Below, in pieces: positions 17,201-25,180 of a DNA stretch of 64,000 bases. Location of the stretch: contig NZ_DDHJ01000019.1 of NCBI RefSeq assembly GCF_002338065.1, forward strand, positions 1 through 64,000. The letters run 5' to 3'. A program made the position numbers and the translations under genes. Below the pieces are notes generated by a model, which saw nothing but the letters and a program-made list of their open reading frames with translations, was not told where the DNA came from and ran no database searches. Origin of the DNA: Pseudomonas sp. UBA1879 (lineage in GTDB: Bacteria > Pseudomonadota > Gammaproteobacteria > Pseudomonadales > Pseudomonadaceae). Within the stretch, counting starts at the first letter, position 1. Each line of letters opens with the position of its first letter.

Positions 17201-18195
17201 GGTTTGCCGCTCCAGCCACCCTCCGGCGCCGCAAACCGCCAAACGATTGGCCGTTTTTCGCCGTCGGCGCGGGCGCCAAAGTTGTTGTCGATGCCCACCC
17301 AGGCACCGGTGTCATCAACGATCAACGCTTCGGTCAAGCCGTATTTCTGCTGGTAGAGCCGATTAGGCTGCAACGCCTCTTTAGCGAACGACCAACAAGT
17401 CTCCAGCTGCCCGGTCTCAAGCGTGCGACGGCAAATGCGATAGGCAGCGCGTTCGAGGGTGTAGAGCTTGCCTTTGTACAGCGAGATGTCTGCAAAGTCT
17501 TTGGCGACGGACTTGCCGCCCAGTTGCGGCGGCAAGGTGTCATTGCCAGACTCCACGCGCAGGATGCAGCTGGCACCACACGCCCAGCCGTCTTTGCCAA
17601 GCTTCGCGGTCAACAACCCGCGTTTTTCCCGCTCGGCGGCGAGCCAGATCTGATCCCCGGCAGGGTTGATGGCGATGCCTTCGAAGATGGCGTTGAAGTG
17701 CTGCAGCATGCCAGCCGCCTGCGCTTCGACAACCAGCTTCCTCGGTAACGGCAGCCAGCTCGGTGCGCCTTCGACGGGCACCTTGAGTACAGTGGCGAAC
17801 CCTTCGCTGACCAGATAGCGATTGCCCGCGGCGTCGCAGCTCACGCCTTCGAAATCCAGGTCGCCACCCCGAATCAGCGACGCGGCCCTGGCCATGTTGC
17901 GCAGTGTCCCCGACAAACCGCTGTCAGGGATGGGTGGAATCTCAAGCTTGAGCGCAACGGCTTTCCAGACCGTCGCGGAGGTATCCAGGCTGTACAGAAT
18001 GGCGTCGTCTCGGTCGGACACCGTCCACAACACGCCCTTGCACGACGCCAGGCCAGAAAGATTGCCGCCGATCATGTCGTCCACGGCATGTTCGGACACC
18101 AGCCTGAGTTCGGGCAGCGGCTTTTGTGCCACCGACTGCGCGGCAAAAACAGGCATGGCGGTTAGCATCAGGGCTGCCAGCCATCCTCGGCTCAA
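17197..18195 (-). CDS. Secreted esterase-like-activity-of-phytase family protein
   Basis: 332 aa with a cleavable signal peptide (LAALMLTAMPVFAAQ), so periplasmic. The mature protein looks like a beta-propeller: repeated blades such as GVLWTVSDRDDAILYSLD, GVSCDAAGNRYLVSEG, FEGIAINPAGDQIWLAAE and ALIVDDTGAWVGIDNNFG. This fits the esterase-like activity of phytase family (PF13449). The enzymatic role in bacteria is not established. The start codon is TTG at 18193-18195, overlapping the parE stop as TTGA, and its own stop overlaps the next TTG in the same way. Confidence 0.75.
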   Translation of the reverse strand: MSRGWLAALMLTAMPVFAAQSVAQKPLPELRLVSEHAVDDMIGGNLSGLASCKGVLWTVSDRDDAILYSLDTSATVWKAVALKLEIPPIPDSGLSGTLRNMARAASLIRGGDLDFEGVSCDAAGNRYLVSEGFATVLKVPVEGAPSWLPLPRKLVVEAQAAGMLQHFNAIFEGIAINPAGDQIWLAAEREKRGLLTAKLGKDGWACGASCILRVESGNDTLPPQLGGKSVAKDFADISLYKGKLYTLERAAYRICRRTLETGQLETCWSFAKEALQPNRLYQQKYGLTEALIVDDTGAWVGIDNNFGARADGEKRPIVWRFAAPEGGWSGKP

Positions 18196-20096
18196 ACCAG
18201 CACCTCGGCCAGGTTGCCCTTGGATTCAAGCCAGGTCTTACGGTCACCCGCGCGCTTCTTGGCCAGCAGCATGTCCATGATTTCGGACGTGGCCTCAAAG
18301 TCGTCCAGCGTCAGTTGCACCAGACGACGGGTATTCGGGTCCATGGTAGTCTCACGCAACTGCGGCGGGTTCATTTCACCCAGGCCTTTGAAGCGCGTGA
18401 CCTGCGGTTTGCCACGTTTCTTCTCGGCCACCAGCCGGTCGAGGATGCCGTCGCGCTCGGCTTCGTCTAGCGCGTAGTAAATGTCTTTGCCCAGGTCGAT
18501 GCGATAAAGCGGCGGCATGGCGACATACACGTGGCCAGCGTCCACCAGCGGGCGGAAATGCTGGACGAACAACGCGCAGAGCAGCGTCGCGATGTGTAGG
18601 CCGTCGGAGTCGGCGTCGGCGAGGATGCAAATCTTGCCGTACCGCAGCTGGCTCATGTCCGCAGCGCCCGGATCGACGCCGATGGCGACGGCGATGTTGT
18701 GCACTTCCTGGCTGGCAAGCACTTCGCCGCCGTCGACTTCCCATGTGTTCAGGATCTTCCCGCGCAGCGGCAGGATGGCCTGGAATTCCTTGTCCCGCGC
18801 CTGTTTGGCCGAGCCACCGGCGGAATCACCTTCGACCAGGAACAACTCGGCGCGCATTGGGTCCTGACCCGCGCAATCCGCCAGTTTGCCCGGCAGTGCC
18901 GGCCCCTGAGTGATGCGCTTGCGCTCGACCTTCTTGCTCGCTTTCAGGCGACGGCCAGCGTTGCTGATAGCCAGCTCAGCGAGTTGCATGCCCATTTCAG
19001 GGTGCGCATTGAGCCAGAGACTGAATGCATCCTTGACCACACCGGACACAAACGCTGCCGCTTCACGGGACGACAGCCGCTCCTTGGTCTGGCCGGAGAA
19101 TTGCGGCTCCTGCATCTTCATCGAGAGCACGAACGCAATACGCTCCCAGACGTCCTCCGGCGCCAGCTTCACCCCCCGCGGTAGCAGGTTGCGGAACTCG
19201 CAAAATTCACGCATTGCGTCGAGCAGCCCCTGACGCAAGCCGTTGACGTGGGTGCCGCCCTGAGCGGTAGGAATCAGGTTGACGTAGCTTTCCTGAACGC
19301 TGTCGCCACCTTCCGGCAGCCACAGCAGCGCCCAGTCCACAGCCTCTTTATTACCGGCGAACGCGCCGCAGAACGGCTCTTCCGGGAGACGCAGGAAGTC
19401 GGTGACCGAGTCTTGCAGATAGGAGCGCAGCCCGTCCTCGTAATGCCACTCGACCTTCTCACCGGTGCTTTTGTCTTCGAAGCTGACCAGCAGCCCGGGG
19501 CACAACACGGCCTTCGCCTTGAGAACGTGCTTGAGCCGGCTGACGGAGAATTTGGGGCTGTCGAAATATTTGGGGTCCGGCGCGAAGTACACGCTGGTGC
19601 CGGTGTTGCGCTTGCCGACGGTGCCGACCACGGCCAGTTCGGTGGCCTTGAAGCCGTCGGCGAAGGTCATTTCGTATTCGTTGCCGTCGCGCTTGACCCG
19701 CACCCGCACCTGAGTGGAAAGCGCATTGACTACGGAAATCCCCACCCCGTGGAGACCGCCCGAGAACTGGTAGTTCTTATTGGAGAACTTGCCGCCCGCA
19801 TGGAGTTTGGTGAGGATCAGTTCGACGCCTGAGACACCCTCTTCGGGGTGTATGTCCACTGGCATGCCGCGACCGTCGTCGGCCACTTCCAGGGAATTGT
19901 CGGCGTGAAGAATCACTTGTACCGATTTGGCGTGCCCGGCCAGTGCTTCGTCGACGCTGTTGTCGATGACTTCCTGGGCGAGGTGGTTCGGCCGCGTGGT
20001 ATCGGTGTACATGCCCGGCCGCTTGCGAACCGGGTCGAGGCCCGAGAGGACTTCGATGGCGTCTGCGTTATAAGAGCTAGCGCTGGGATTGGCCAT
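18192..20096 (-). CDS. DNA topoisomerase IV subunit B
   Basis: 634 aa, the ATPase subunit of topoisomerase IV. The N-terminal GHKL ATPase has EVIDNSVDEALAGH, the DDGRGMPVDIHPEEG loop and SGGLHGVGISVVNALS. The TOPRIM domain has LFLVEGDSAGGSAKQ, the PLRGKILN motif (wild-type at the known quinolone/novobiocin positions I can judge) and a DADSDG-type acidic motif. It is the first gene of the parE-parC operon; ATG 20096 was chosen. Confidence 0.98.
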   Translation of the reverse strand: MANPSASSYNADAIEVLSGLDPVRKRPGMYTDTTRPNHLAQEVIDNSVDEALAGHAKSVQVILHADNSLEVADDGRGMPVDIHPEEGVSGVELILTKLHAGGKFSNKNYQFSGGLHGVGISVVNALSTQVRVRVKRDGNEYEMTFADGFKATELAVVGTVGKRNTGTSVYFAPDPKYFDSPKFSVSRLKHVLKAKAVLCPGLLVSFEDKSTGEKVEWHYEDGLRSYLQDSVTDFLRLPEEPFCGAFAGNKEAVDWALLWLPEGGDSVQESYVNLIPTAQGGTHVNGLRQGLLDAMREFCEFRNLLPRGVKLAPEDVWERIAFVLSMKMQEPQFSGQTKERLSSREAAAFVSGVVKDAFSLWLNAHPEMGMQLAELAISNAGRRLKASKKVERKRITQGPALPGKLADCAGQDPMRAELFLVEGDSAGGSAKQARDKEFQAILPLRGKILNTWEVDGGEVLASQEVHNIAVAIGVDPGAADMSQLRYGKICILADADSDGLHIATLLCALFVQHFRPLVDAGHVYVAMPPLYRIDLGKDIYYALDEAERDGILDRLVAEKKRGKPQVTRFKGLGEMNPPQLRETTMDPNTRRLVQLTLDDFEATSEIMDMLLAKKRAGDRKTWLESKGNLAEVLV

Positions 20097-20182
20097 GGGG
20101 TCTCGTCATCAAGTCGTTCATGAAATGTCGGATGGACACTGTTCTACAGGTTTGTTGCAGCTGACGCTTCGATTCTGCCGTT

Positions 20183-20806
20183 TCATTCAAGCGTCGACGG
20201 ATCGATCGCCCGCGACAGCTCCGGGGCGAATCCGGCAATGCTGAGCAAAGTCGGCATTTTTTCCGCGAACCCCTGGAAGCTGTGATCGCCACCCGCTTCG
20301 ATGCGCAAGGCACAGGCTCGGTAAAAAGTCTGCGCACGCTTGTAATCCAGCGTTTCATCACCGGTTTGCAGCCATACCTGAATACGCTGCGGGTCTTGTG
20401 GCGCGGGCACTTCGAGTTCGGCCAGCGCGTCGACATGGTCGTGCGTCAGCTCCCAGCTTTCGCCGGTATAAAGATTCGTTTGAGTGCCAAGAAAACCATC
20501 GAACAGCTGGTGCGGATTCACCGCCGGGTTGATCAACACGGCCTTGAGGCCATGGCGCTCAGCCAGGTGAGTCGCATAGTAGCCGCCGAGGGAGCTGCCG
20601 ACCAGCAACGGCCGACCGCCCAGTTCATCGATGGCGGATTCAAGCTGTGCAATGGCCTGACGCGGATGATGGTGCAATTCCGGCACTCGTAGCTGCTCGA
20701 TCAAACCAAGACGGGTCATTAATCCCGCCAACTGTGTGGCCTTCTTCGACATCGCCGAGCTGTTGAGGCCATGTATATAAAGCAGTGTCGAACGATCGTG
20801 ATTCAC
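20183..20806 (-). CDS. YqiA-family alpha/beta-hydrolase esterase
   Basis: 207 aa. A compact alpha/beta hydrolase: YIHGLNS oxyanion region, nucleophile elbow GSSLGGYYA (Ser), and a late GGDHSFQGF carrying the catalytic His. YqiA-type enzymes hydrolyse short acyl esters such as palmitoyl-CoA in vitro. The open frame extends to 20860, but GTG 20804-20806 has GGAGG 7 bases before it and starts just before STLLYIHG, so it was preferred. It lies between cpdA and parE, as in other pseudomonads and in the E. coli parE-yqiA-cpdA cluster. Confidence 0.85.
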   Translation of the reverse strand: MNHDRSTLLYIHGLNSSAMSKKATQLAGLMTRLGLIEQLRVPELHHHPRQAIAQLESAIDELGGRPLLVGSSLGGYYATHLAERHGLKAVLINPAVNPHQLFDGFLGTQTNLYTGESWELTHDHVDALAELEVPAPQDPQRIQVWLQTGDETLDYKRAQTFYRACALRIEAGGDHSFQGFAEKMPTLLSIAGFAPELSRAIDPSTLE

Positions 20807-20942
20807 GCCATGGCCTCCAGAAGCTGCGAGTCGGGTGAAAGCCGATATTCTGGCTCTCACAGGGCAAAGCCACGCAGTTTACAGGGACAACGGCGTGAAG
20901 ACTCGCTCGAAGATGATTTACCGCGAATTCAGGACGTTTCCT

Positions 20943-21752
20943 TCAATAACCCGCGCCACTGAGGTCCACTTCGAAAAGACTCGGATCAATGCGTGACACC
21001 CCCGTTTCAATGTGGCCATCCTCCAGTAGACGCAGCCAGCGATAGCCGGGGGGCAGTGAATCGAGACCGAAATCTTCGCTGTTGGGCGCGAACTGGATGC
21101 AGGTTGAAGGCGAGGCCATCAGACGCAAACCCGCGCGCTGCTGATCAAATTCCTGATGCACATGCCCCCACAGCAGCGCTCGGGTCTGCGGGAAACGCTC
21201 CAACATGGCAAACAGCGCATCGGGGTTGCGCAGGCCGATCGGCTCCATCCACGCCGCACCGATTGGTACTGGATGGTGATGCAAGCAAATCAAATGGTGG
21301 CGCTCCGGGGCCTCGCTTAACGCCTGCGCGAGTAATTGCAGCTGTTTGTCTTCCAGATAACCAGGAACAGAGCCAGATACAGCGGAGTCGAGCATCGTGA
21401 TCCGCCAGTTACCGATGTCGACAATCGGGTCCAGGAATTCGCTGCCTTGGGCGCCGACCGCCATCTCACGAAGTTCATCGTGATTGCCGGGGATCCAGCG
21501 CTTCGGCGCATCCAGCCGGCCGCTTTCGGCGCGAAACGCCTGATAAGACTCGACTGAGCCGTCCTGCGACAGGTCGCCGGTGGCCAACACCAGATCAATA
21601 TCAGGTTGCTCGGCGAGCACCAGATTGATCACAGCCTTGAGGCTGTCGCGGGTTTGCATGCCCAACAGCTTGCCGTCCGCTTCAGCAAACAGGTGGCTGT
21701 CGGACAGTTGAACCACCAACACGGAGGGCGGATTTGAAGGTGCGCTCGGCAA
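20943..21752 (-). CDS. 3',5'-cyclic-AMP phosphodiesterase CpdA
   Basis: 269 aa metallophosphoesterase that lowers cAMP and so dampens Vfr/Crp signalling. The metal-ligand motifs appear in order: LSDSHLF, TGDLSQDG, PGNHDE, CLHHHPV and GHVHQEF. The start is TTG at 21750-21752: AAGGAG lies 7 bases upstream, and the nearby ATG is out of frame. Confidence 0.92.
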   Translation of the reverse strand: MPSAPSNPPSVLVVQLSDSHLFAEADGKLLGMQTRDSLKAVINLVLAEQPDIDLVLATGDLSQDGSVESYQAFRAESGRLDAPKRWIPGNHDELREMAVGAQGSEFLDPIVDIGNWRITMLDSAVSGSVPGYLEDKQLQLLAQALSEAPERHHLICLHHHPVPIGAAWMEPIGLRNPDALFAMLERFPQTRALLWGHVHQEFDQQRAGLRLMASPSTCIQFAPNSEDFGLDSLPPGYRWLRLLEDGHIETGVSRIDPSLFEVDLSGAGY

Positions 21753-21896
21753 TGGCCATCTCCTTGAGCAGGTATGGCCGGATTATGGTGTCTGATTGTT
21801 ACGACGGCAAACGCAGAACGGCGTGGCAGTTCTCATTTGCGCAACAGACCGCAGTGAAGCAGCAGCCCCCCTATAGGCTCGCCGGTACACCTGGAC

Positions 21897-22349
21897 TCAG
21901 CGAACCGCCTCAAACTCATGCCCACACGCCAGGCAATGGCTCAGCCACTCCCCCAGAAAAAGATTCAGCTGAGCCTTTTCGTCCGGTTGGTGCATATCGG
22001 CATTGGGGTAGGGGTAGATGCCCTGGAAACGACGTGCATGTTCGGCGCCGATCACTTCGGCCATGCGCGCATCATGGTAGACCTGCACCTCCAGCACCGG
22101 GACCGGCAGCCAAGGCAGGCTGTGCTCCTGACGCACTTGCAACGTCGTGGTGTACGGGCAGTCGAGAATCACCTCGACCGCCAGCACGCCGAGCATTTGA
22201 TCGCCTTGGGTGACGGCCACTCGGCGGGAACGTTGGCCACTGCCGTTACGCATGTCCGGCAGCAAACGCATCAAGCGCGCGTAGTTCGCCTCACAGGCTG
22301 CTTGCAGCCCGGCGAGGTCGACACGGTAGCGCTCGCGCAGAAGATTCAC
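21897..22349 (-). CDS. DUF1249 (YqiB-like) protein
   Basis: 150 aa. A small soluble protein with family landmarks LRERYRVDLAGLQAACEANY, LEVQVYHDARMAEV and NPNADMHQPDEKAQLN-like C-terminal segments (here YPYPNADMHQPDEK). The function is unknown. It is coupled to the Nudix gene by GTGA: the GTG at 22347-22349 overlaps the upstream stop by 4 bases. The longer open frame to 22391 lies inside the Nudix gene. Confidence 0.8.
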   Translation of the reverse strand: MNLLRERYRVDLAGLQAACEANYARLMRLLPDMRNGSGQRSRRVAVTQGDQMLGVLAVEVILDCPYTTTLQVRQEHSLPWLPVPVLEVQVYHDARMAEVIGAEHARRFQGIYPYPNADMHQPDEKAQLNLFLGEWLSHCLACGHEFEAVR

Positions 22350-22963
22350 GACCACAGCCCCCTTATCTCGGCGCGATTCAGCGCCAGCCACTGTATTGCG
22401 ATGATAGTTGCCGCATTGACGATGCGTCCCTCTTTTACGGCTTGCATCGCGTCATCGAACGACCAGACAGACACACGGATGTCCTCGGCCTCTTCTTCCA
22501 ACCCGTGCACCCCACCGGCCCCCTCGCTTTCGCATTTGCCCAGGTACAGATGAACGAATTCATTGCTGCCACCGGGCGACGGAAAGTATTTGGTAATCGG
22601 CCACAACGCACTGAAGACGAGCCCAGCTTCCTCCTCTCCTTCGCGGTGAGCAACCTCTTCGGGCTGCTCTTGTTTGTCGATCAGCCCGGCGACCATTTCG
22701 GTCAGCCAGGGATTGGGATGCTTGCCGATCACGCCCACCCGGAACTGTTCGAGCAAAACCACTTCGTCGCGCTTGGCGTCGTAGGGCAGTACGCACACGG
22801 CATCGTGACGCACGAACAGCTCGCGCTTGATTTCGGGGCTCATACCGCCATCGAACAGTTCATGGCGCAGGTGTAGACGGTCCAGCTGATAGAACCCTTT
22901 GAAGCAGGTTTCGCGGTGGACGATCTCGTGCTTCGTGGGTGTCGATTTAGCGGTATCGGTCAT
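22346..22963 (-). CDS. ADP-ribose/ADP-sugar pyrophosphatase (Nudix)
   Basis: 205 aa. The Nudix box GLIDKQEQPEEVAHREGEEEAG fits Gx5Ex7REUxEExGU except for the exact spacing around RE, and the family's downstream acidic residues are present. It cleaves ADP-ribose or ADP-sugars to AMP and a sugar phosphate. ATG 22963 (MTDTAKSTPT) was preferred over the upstream ATG in the same frame. It is the first gene of a Nudix-DUF1249 pair; cpdA follows in the same direction after 144 bases. Confidence 0.9.
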   Translation of the reverse strand: MTDTAKSTPTKHEIVHRETCFKGFYQLDRLHLRHELFDGGMSPEIKRELFVRHDAVCVLPYDAKRDEVVLLEQFRVGVIGKHPNPWLTEMVAGLIDKQEQPEEVAHREGEEEAGLVFSALWPITKYFPSPGGSNEFVHLYLGKCESEGAGGVHGLEEEAEDIRVSVWSFDDAMQAVKEGRIVNAATIIAIQWLALNRAEIRGLWS

Positions 22964-23193
22964 AGGGTTCTCACTGCAAAGCACTTGTGACGTCGCGCCA
23001 TCCTAACGCGCTGCCCCGCGGGATGCAGCCCCCACGCCGGGCAAATCCGGCACTCAAGCTGGACGAAGACGAGGAATGGCACTCTAATCCGCCCAATGGC
23101 GAACTGATTGCGCCGAACGGAGTCGAAGCCTGTTGCCGTTACCCCTCTGTGATGGCCCTTTATGGCCCTTATCTGCCAACGTCAAGGATCACC

Positions 23194-23940
23194 ATGTCGT
23201 TTTTGAAGATCGTTTCAATGGCCTGCCTGGCCCTGATACTCGGCGCCTGCCAAAGCTTTTTCGAACCTAATCTGCGCAAGCCGCTGACCGTTCAGCGCGA
23301 CGCCTCCGAGCTGCTCAAACCCGGCTGCACCACCAACGACTGCCCGCTGGTGAACGTCGACACCGTCCATTTCCCTGATGAGCCGAAGCTGGACGGCATC
23401 GTGCAGCGCACCCTGCTGCAACTGACGCGCAGCGATACCGACGGCCCTGTGCCCCCAACGATCAAAGCCTACCAAGACCAATTCCTGGCCCGAGCGCCGG
23501 CGCGCAACGCCAGTTATTTGCAGGCGAAAGTACGCGAGCAGCATGACGGTCTCGTGGTCGTCGAACTGTCGAGCTACCTGGACACGGGCGGCGCCCATGG
23601 CGACCCGGGCCGCGCGTTCATCAACTATTCCCGTCAGCAGCAACGCGTGCTGACCCTCGCCGATATGCTGGTGCCGGGTCAGGAAGCGGCGTTTTGGGCA
23701 AAAGCGGAAATGGCACATCAGGCCTGGCAGGTCAGCACCAAGCTCGACAAGGACGCCGATTTCCAGAAGACCTGGCCGTTCAAGCGCACGTCCAACATCG
23801 CCCTGACCTACGGCGCGGTGATTCTGAAATACCCGGTCACCACCATTGCGCCCTACGCCATGGGCCACATCGAGCTGAAGATTCCTTATCCACAGCTTAA
23901 CGGGATCATCAAGCCTGAGCTGTTTCCTGGCCGCAGTTGA
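23194..23940 (+). CDS. RsiV/DUF3298-type lipoprotein
   Basis: 248 aa. A lipoprotein signal with lipobox LGAC (MACLALILGACQ) leads to a mature domain of the DUF4163/DUF3298 type: SYLDTGGAHGDPGRAFINY is the characteristic GGAH motif, followed by LTLADML and the C-terminal LKIPYPQLNGIIKPEL strand. Periplasmic; function unknown (PA4972-like). The open frame runs upstream to 22987, but AAGGATCACC precedes ATG 23194 and the signal peptide starts there. The last 73 bases of this gene are duplicated twice downstream (24850-24922 and 28234-28306), each copy sitting between toxin-immunity cassettes. Confidence 0.85.
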   Translation: MSFLKIVSMACLALILGACQSFFEPNLRKPLTVQRDASELLKPGCTTNDCPLVNVDTVHFPDEPKLDGIVQRTLLQLTRSDTDGPVPPTIKAYQDQFLARAPARNASYLQAKVREQHDGLVVVELSSYLDTGGAHGDPGRAFINYSRQQQRVLTLADMLVPGQEAAFWAKAEMAHQAWQVSTKLDKDADFQKTWPFKRTSNIALTYGAVILKYPVTTIAPYAMGHIELKIPYPQLNGIIKPELFPGRS

Positions 23941-24213
23941 TCGTCTGACCCGAGCCGGTTGCTGAGCGCGCGCCGGCTTGCCTCGTAATAGCCCCCGCTC
24001 AAATATTCCCCTCTTCTACATTTAGCTCCTACATACAATTTCGTACATACCCTCAAACTTCAAACACTCTCACCCTCAAACATCCACCTTATTAAACTCC
24101 TTGTTTATTGACGCCTTAGTGGCTTAATTATTAATTTTCGCCCTGATTTTTTCAGAATCACCAAGGAGACAGGACTTAGTCAATGCCAAACTGGAACGCT
24201 GTAAATACAGGTA
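23941..24213 (+). pseudogene. Leader and scar of a deleted Ntox15-type toxin gene
   Basis: The AT-rich stretch from about 24028 to 24176 resembles the leader of the intact toxin gene at 25027-25180: CCTACATA, TTATTAAAC, TTGTnTATTGA, TTAATTTnCCCTGA, and a GGAGAC ribosome binding site. After that site the toxin body is missing. From about 24177 one frame reads L-V-N-A-K-L-E-R-C-K. That matches the last residues of the two other toxin remnants (LNARLERCR and LNASFERCK). Nearly the whole toxin has therefore been deleted, leaving leader plus the final dozen codons directly before the immunity gene. Confidence 0.6.
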
Positions 24214-24216
24214 TCT

Positions 24217-24843
24217 ATGGAAGAGTACTACGAATATTTCCTTGAAAAACTGGGCCCTGCGCTGGAGAGAAGAGAGGTACCTCTATCAACAGTGGAAAAA
24301 TACGCTGAGAAACTCCCTCACCGACTCCTGCAGCAGTGGCGGGAGCACGGATGGAGTGGCTATGCCGAGGGACTTTTCTGGACCGTCAATCCTGCGGAGT
24401 ATCAGGAGGTGATCCGCTCATGGCTGGATGATTCAGGAATCCCCGATTCCGGCTTTTATCACACCATCGCCAGAAGTGCTTTCGGCGACCTTTATCTTTG
24501 GCATGAGAAAACAGGGAATTGGCTGGACGTAACGGCCCCTTACGCACGCTTTCATAAAACTCAAGAGGTCGTGCGAAGCGATGAATTCGACGACGAAATC
24601 GCGCTATTTTTTGCAAGTCGAAATCGGGAGTCTAATGATCTTGACGACCTCTTCCAACAAGCTCTCAAAAAACTCGGCCCGCTACAACCCGATGAAATGT
24701 ACGGCTTCGTACCTGCCCTGGCACTCGGCGGCCCGGCGGATCTGAAGCATCTGCAGAAGGTCAAAACCATTGAGCACCTCACTTTTCTGTCCCAGCTCAC
24801 GCCGCTGACGGATTGGGGATTCCCGGACCTTGGCTCGCTTTGA
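24217..24843 (+). CDS. Tdi1-like immunity protein 1 (GAD-like plus DUF1851)
   Basis: 208 aa. The N-terminal GAD-like domain (about 1-110) has LLQQWREHGWSGYAEGLFW and VNPAEYQEV. The C-terminal DUF1851/Tdi1-C domain (about 140-208) has DEMYGFVPALALGGPADL, KVKTIEHLTFLSQL and a WGFPDLGSL end. Agrobacterium Tdi1, with this architecture, neutralises the Tde1 DNase. The cognate toxin is deleted, so this is an orphan immunity gene. From 24682 its sequence is nearly identical to immunity gene 3, while the first two thirds differ. ATG 24217 lacks a strong ribosome binding site, perhaps lost with the toxin. Confidence 0.85.
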   Translation: MEEYYEYFLEKLGPALERREVPLSTVEKYAEKLPHRLLQQWREHGWSGYAEGLFWTVNPAEYQEVIRSWLDDSGIPDSGFYHTIARSAFGDLYLWHEKTGNWLDVTAPYARFHKTQEVVRSDEFDDEIALFFASRNRESNDLDDLFQQALKKLGPLQPDEMYGFVPALALGGPADLKHLQKVKTIEHLTFLSQLTPLTDWGFPDLGSL

Positions 24844-25036
24844 TCTGCGCATCGATCTGAAGATTCCTTATCCGCAGATCGACGGGATCATCAAGGCTGA
24901 GCCGTTTCCTGGCCGCAGCTGATACCCCCACTCGTCGACCAAGCCCCTTTCGACCAAAGCGCTGCAAGGGGCTTTCTTTTTCCGCGATATAAATTCGACC
25001 ACCAGACGCAATAATAAAAGAAACTTCCTACATATA
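24682..25036 (+). repeat. 355-bp direct repeat, copy 1
   Basis: It is matched without gaps by 28066-28420 (constant offset 3384). It contains the last 162 bases of an immunity gene including the stop, a 73-base copy of the 3' end of the lipoprotein gene (24850-24922, stop included), a terminator, and the beginning of a cassette leader up to CTTCCTACATATA. Mismatches are few and are concentrated in the lipoprotein tail and terminator loop. Confidence 0.9.
24941..24981 (+). terminator. Terminator after immunity cassette 1
   Basis: The AAGCCCCTT ... AAGGGGCTTTCTTTTT stem with a T-rich tail lies downstream of the duplicated lipoprotein gene end. A near copy is at 28325-28365. Confidence 0.8.
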
Positions 25037-25180
25037 AATAATATAGCTCCGACATAATAAAGTTCTAAATAGCGAACAACCCCACAATGCACCATTTATT
25101 AAACGCTTTGTATATTGAGCCGTTGATAAACCGCCGTTAATTTCCCCTGAAAGTTTTACACCACTGTCAGGGAGACGGGG

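Noticed and set aside
24850..24922. Small peptide gene following immunity gene 1
   Set aside because: It is a copy of the lipoprotein gene's 3' end without a start codon, carried at the cassette border.
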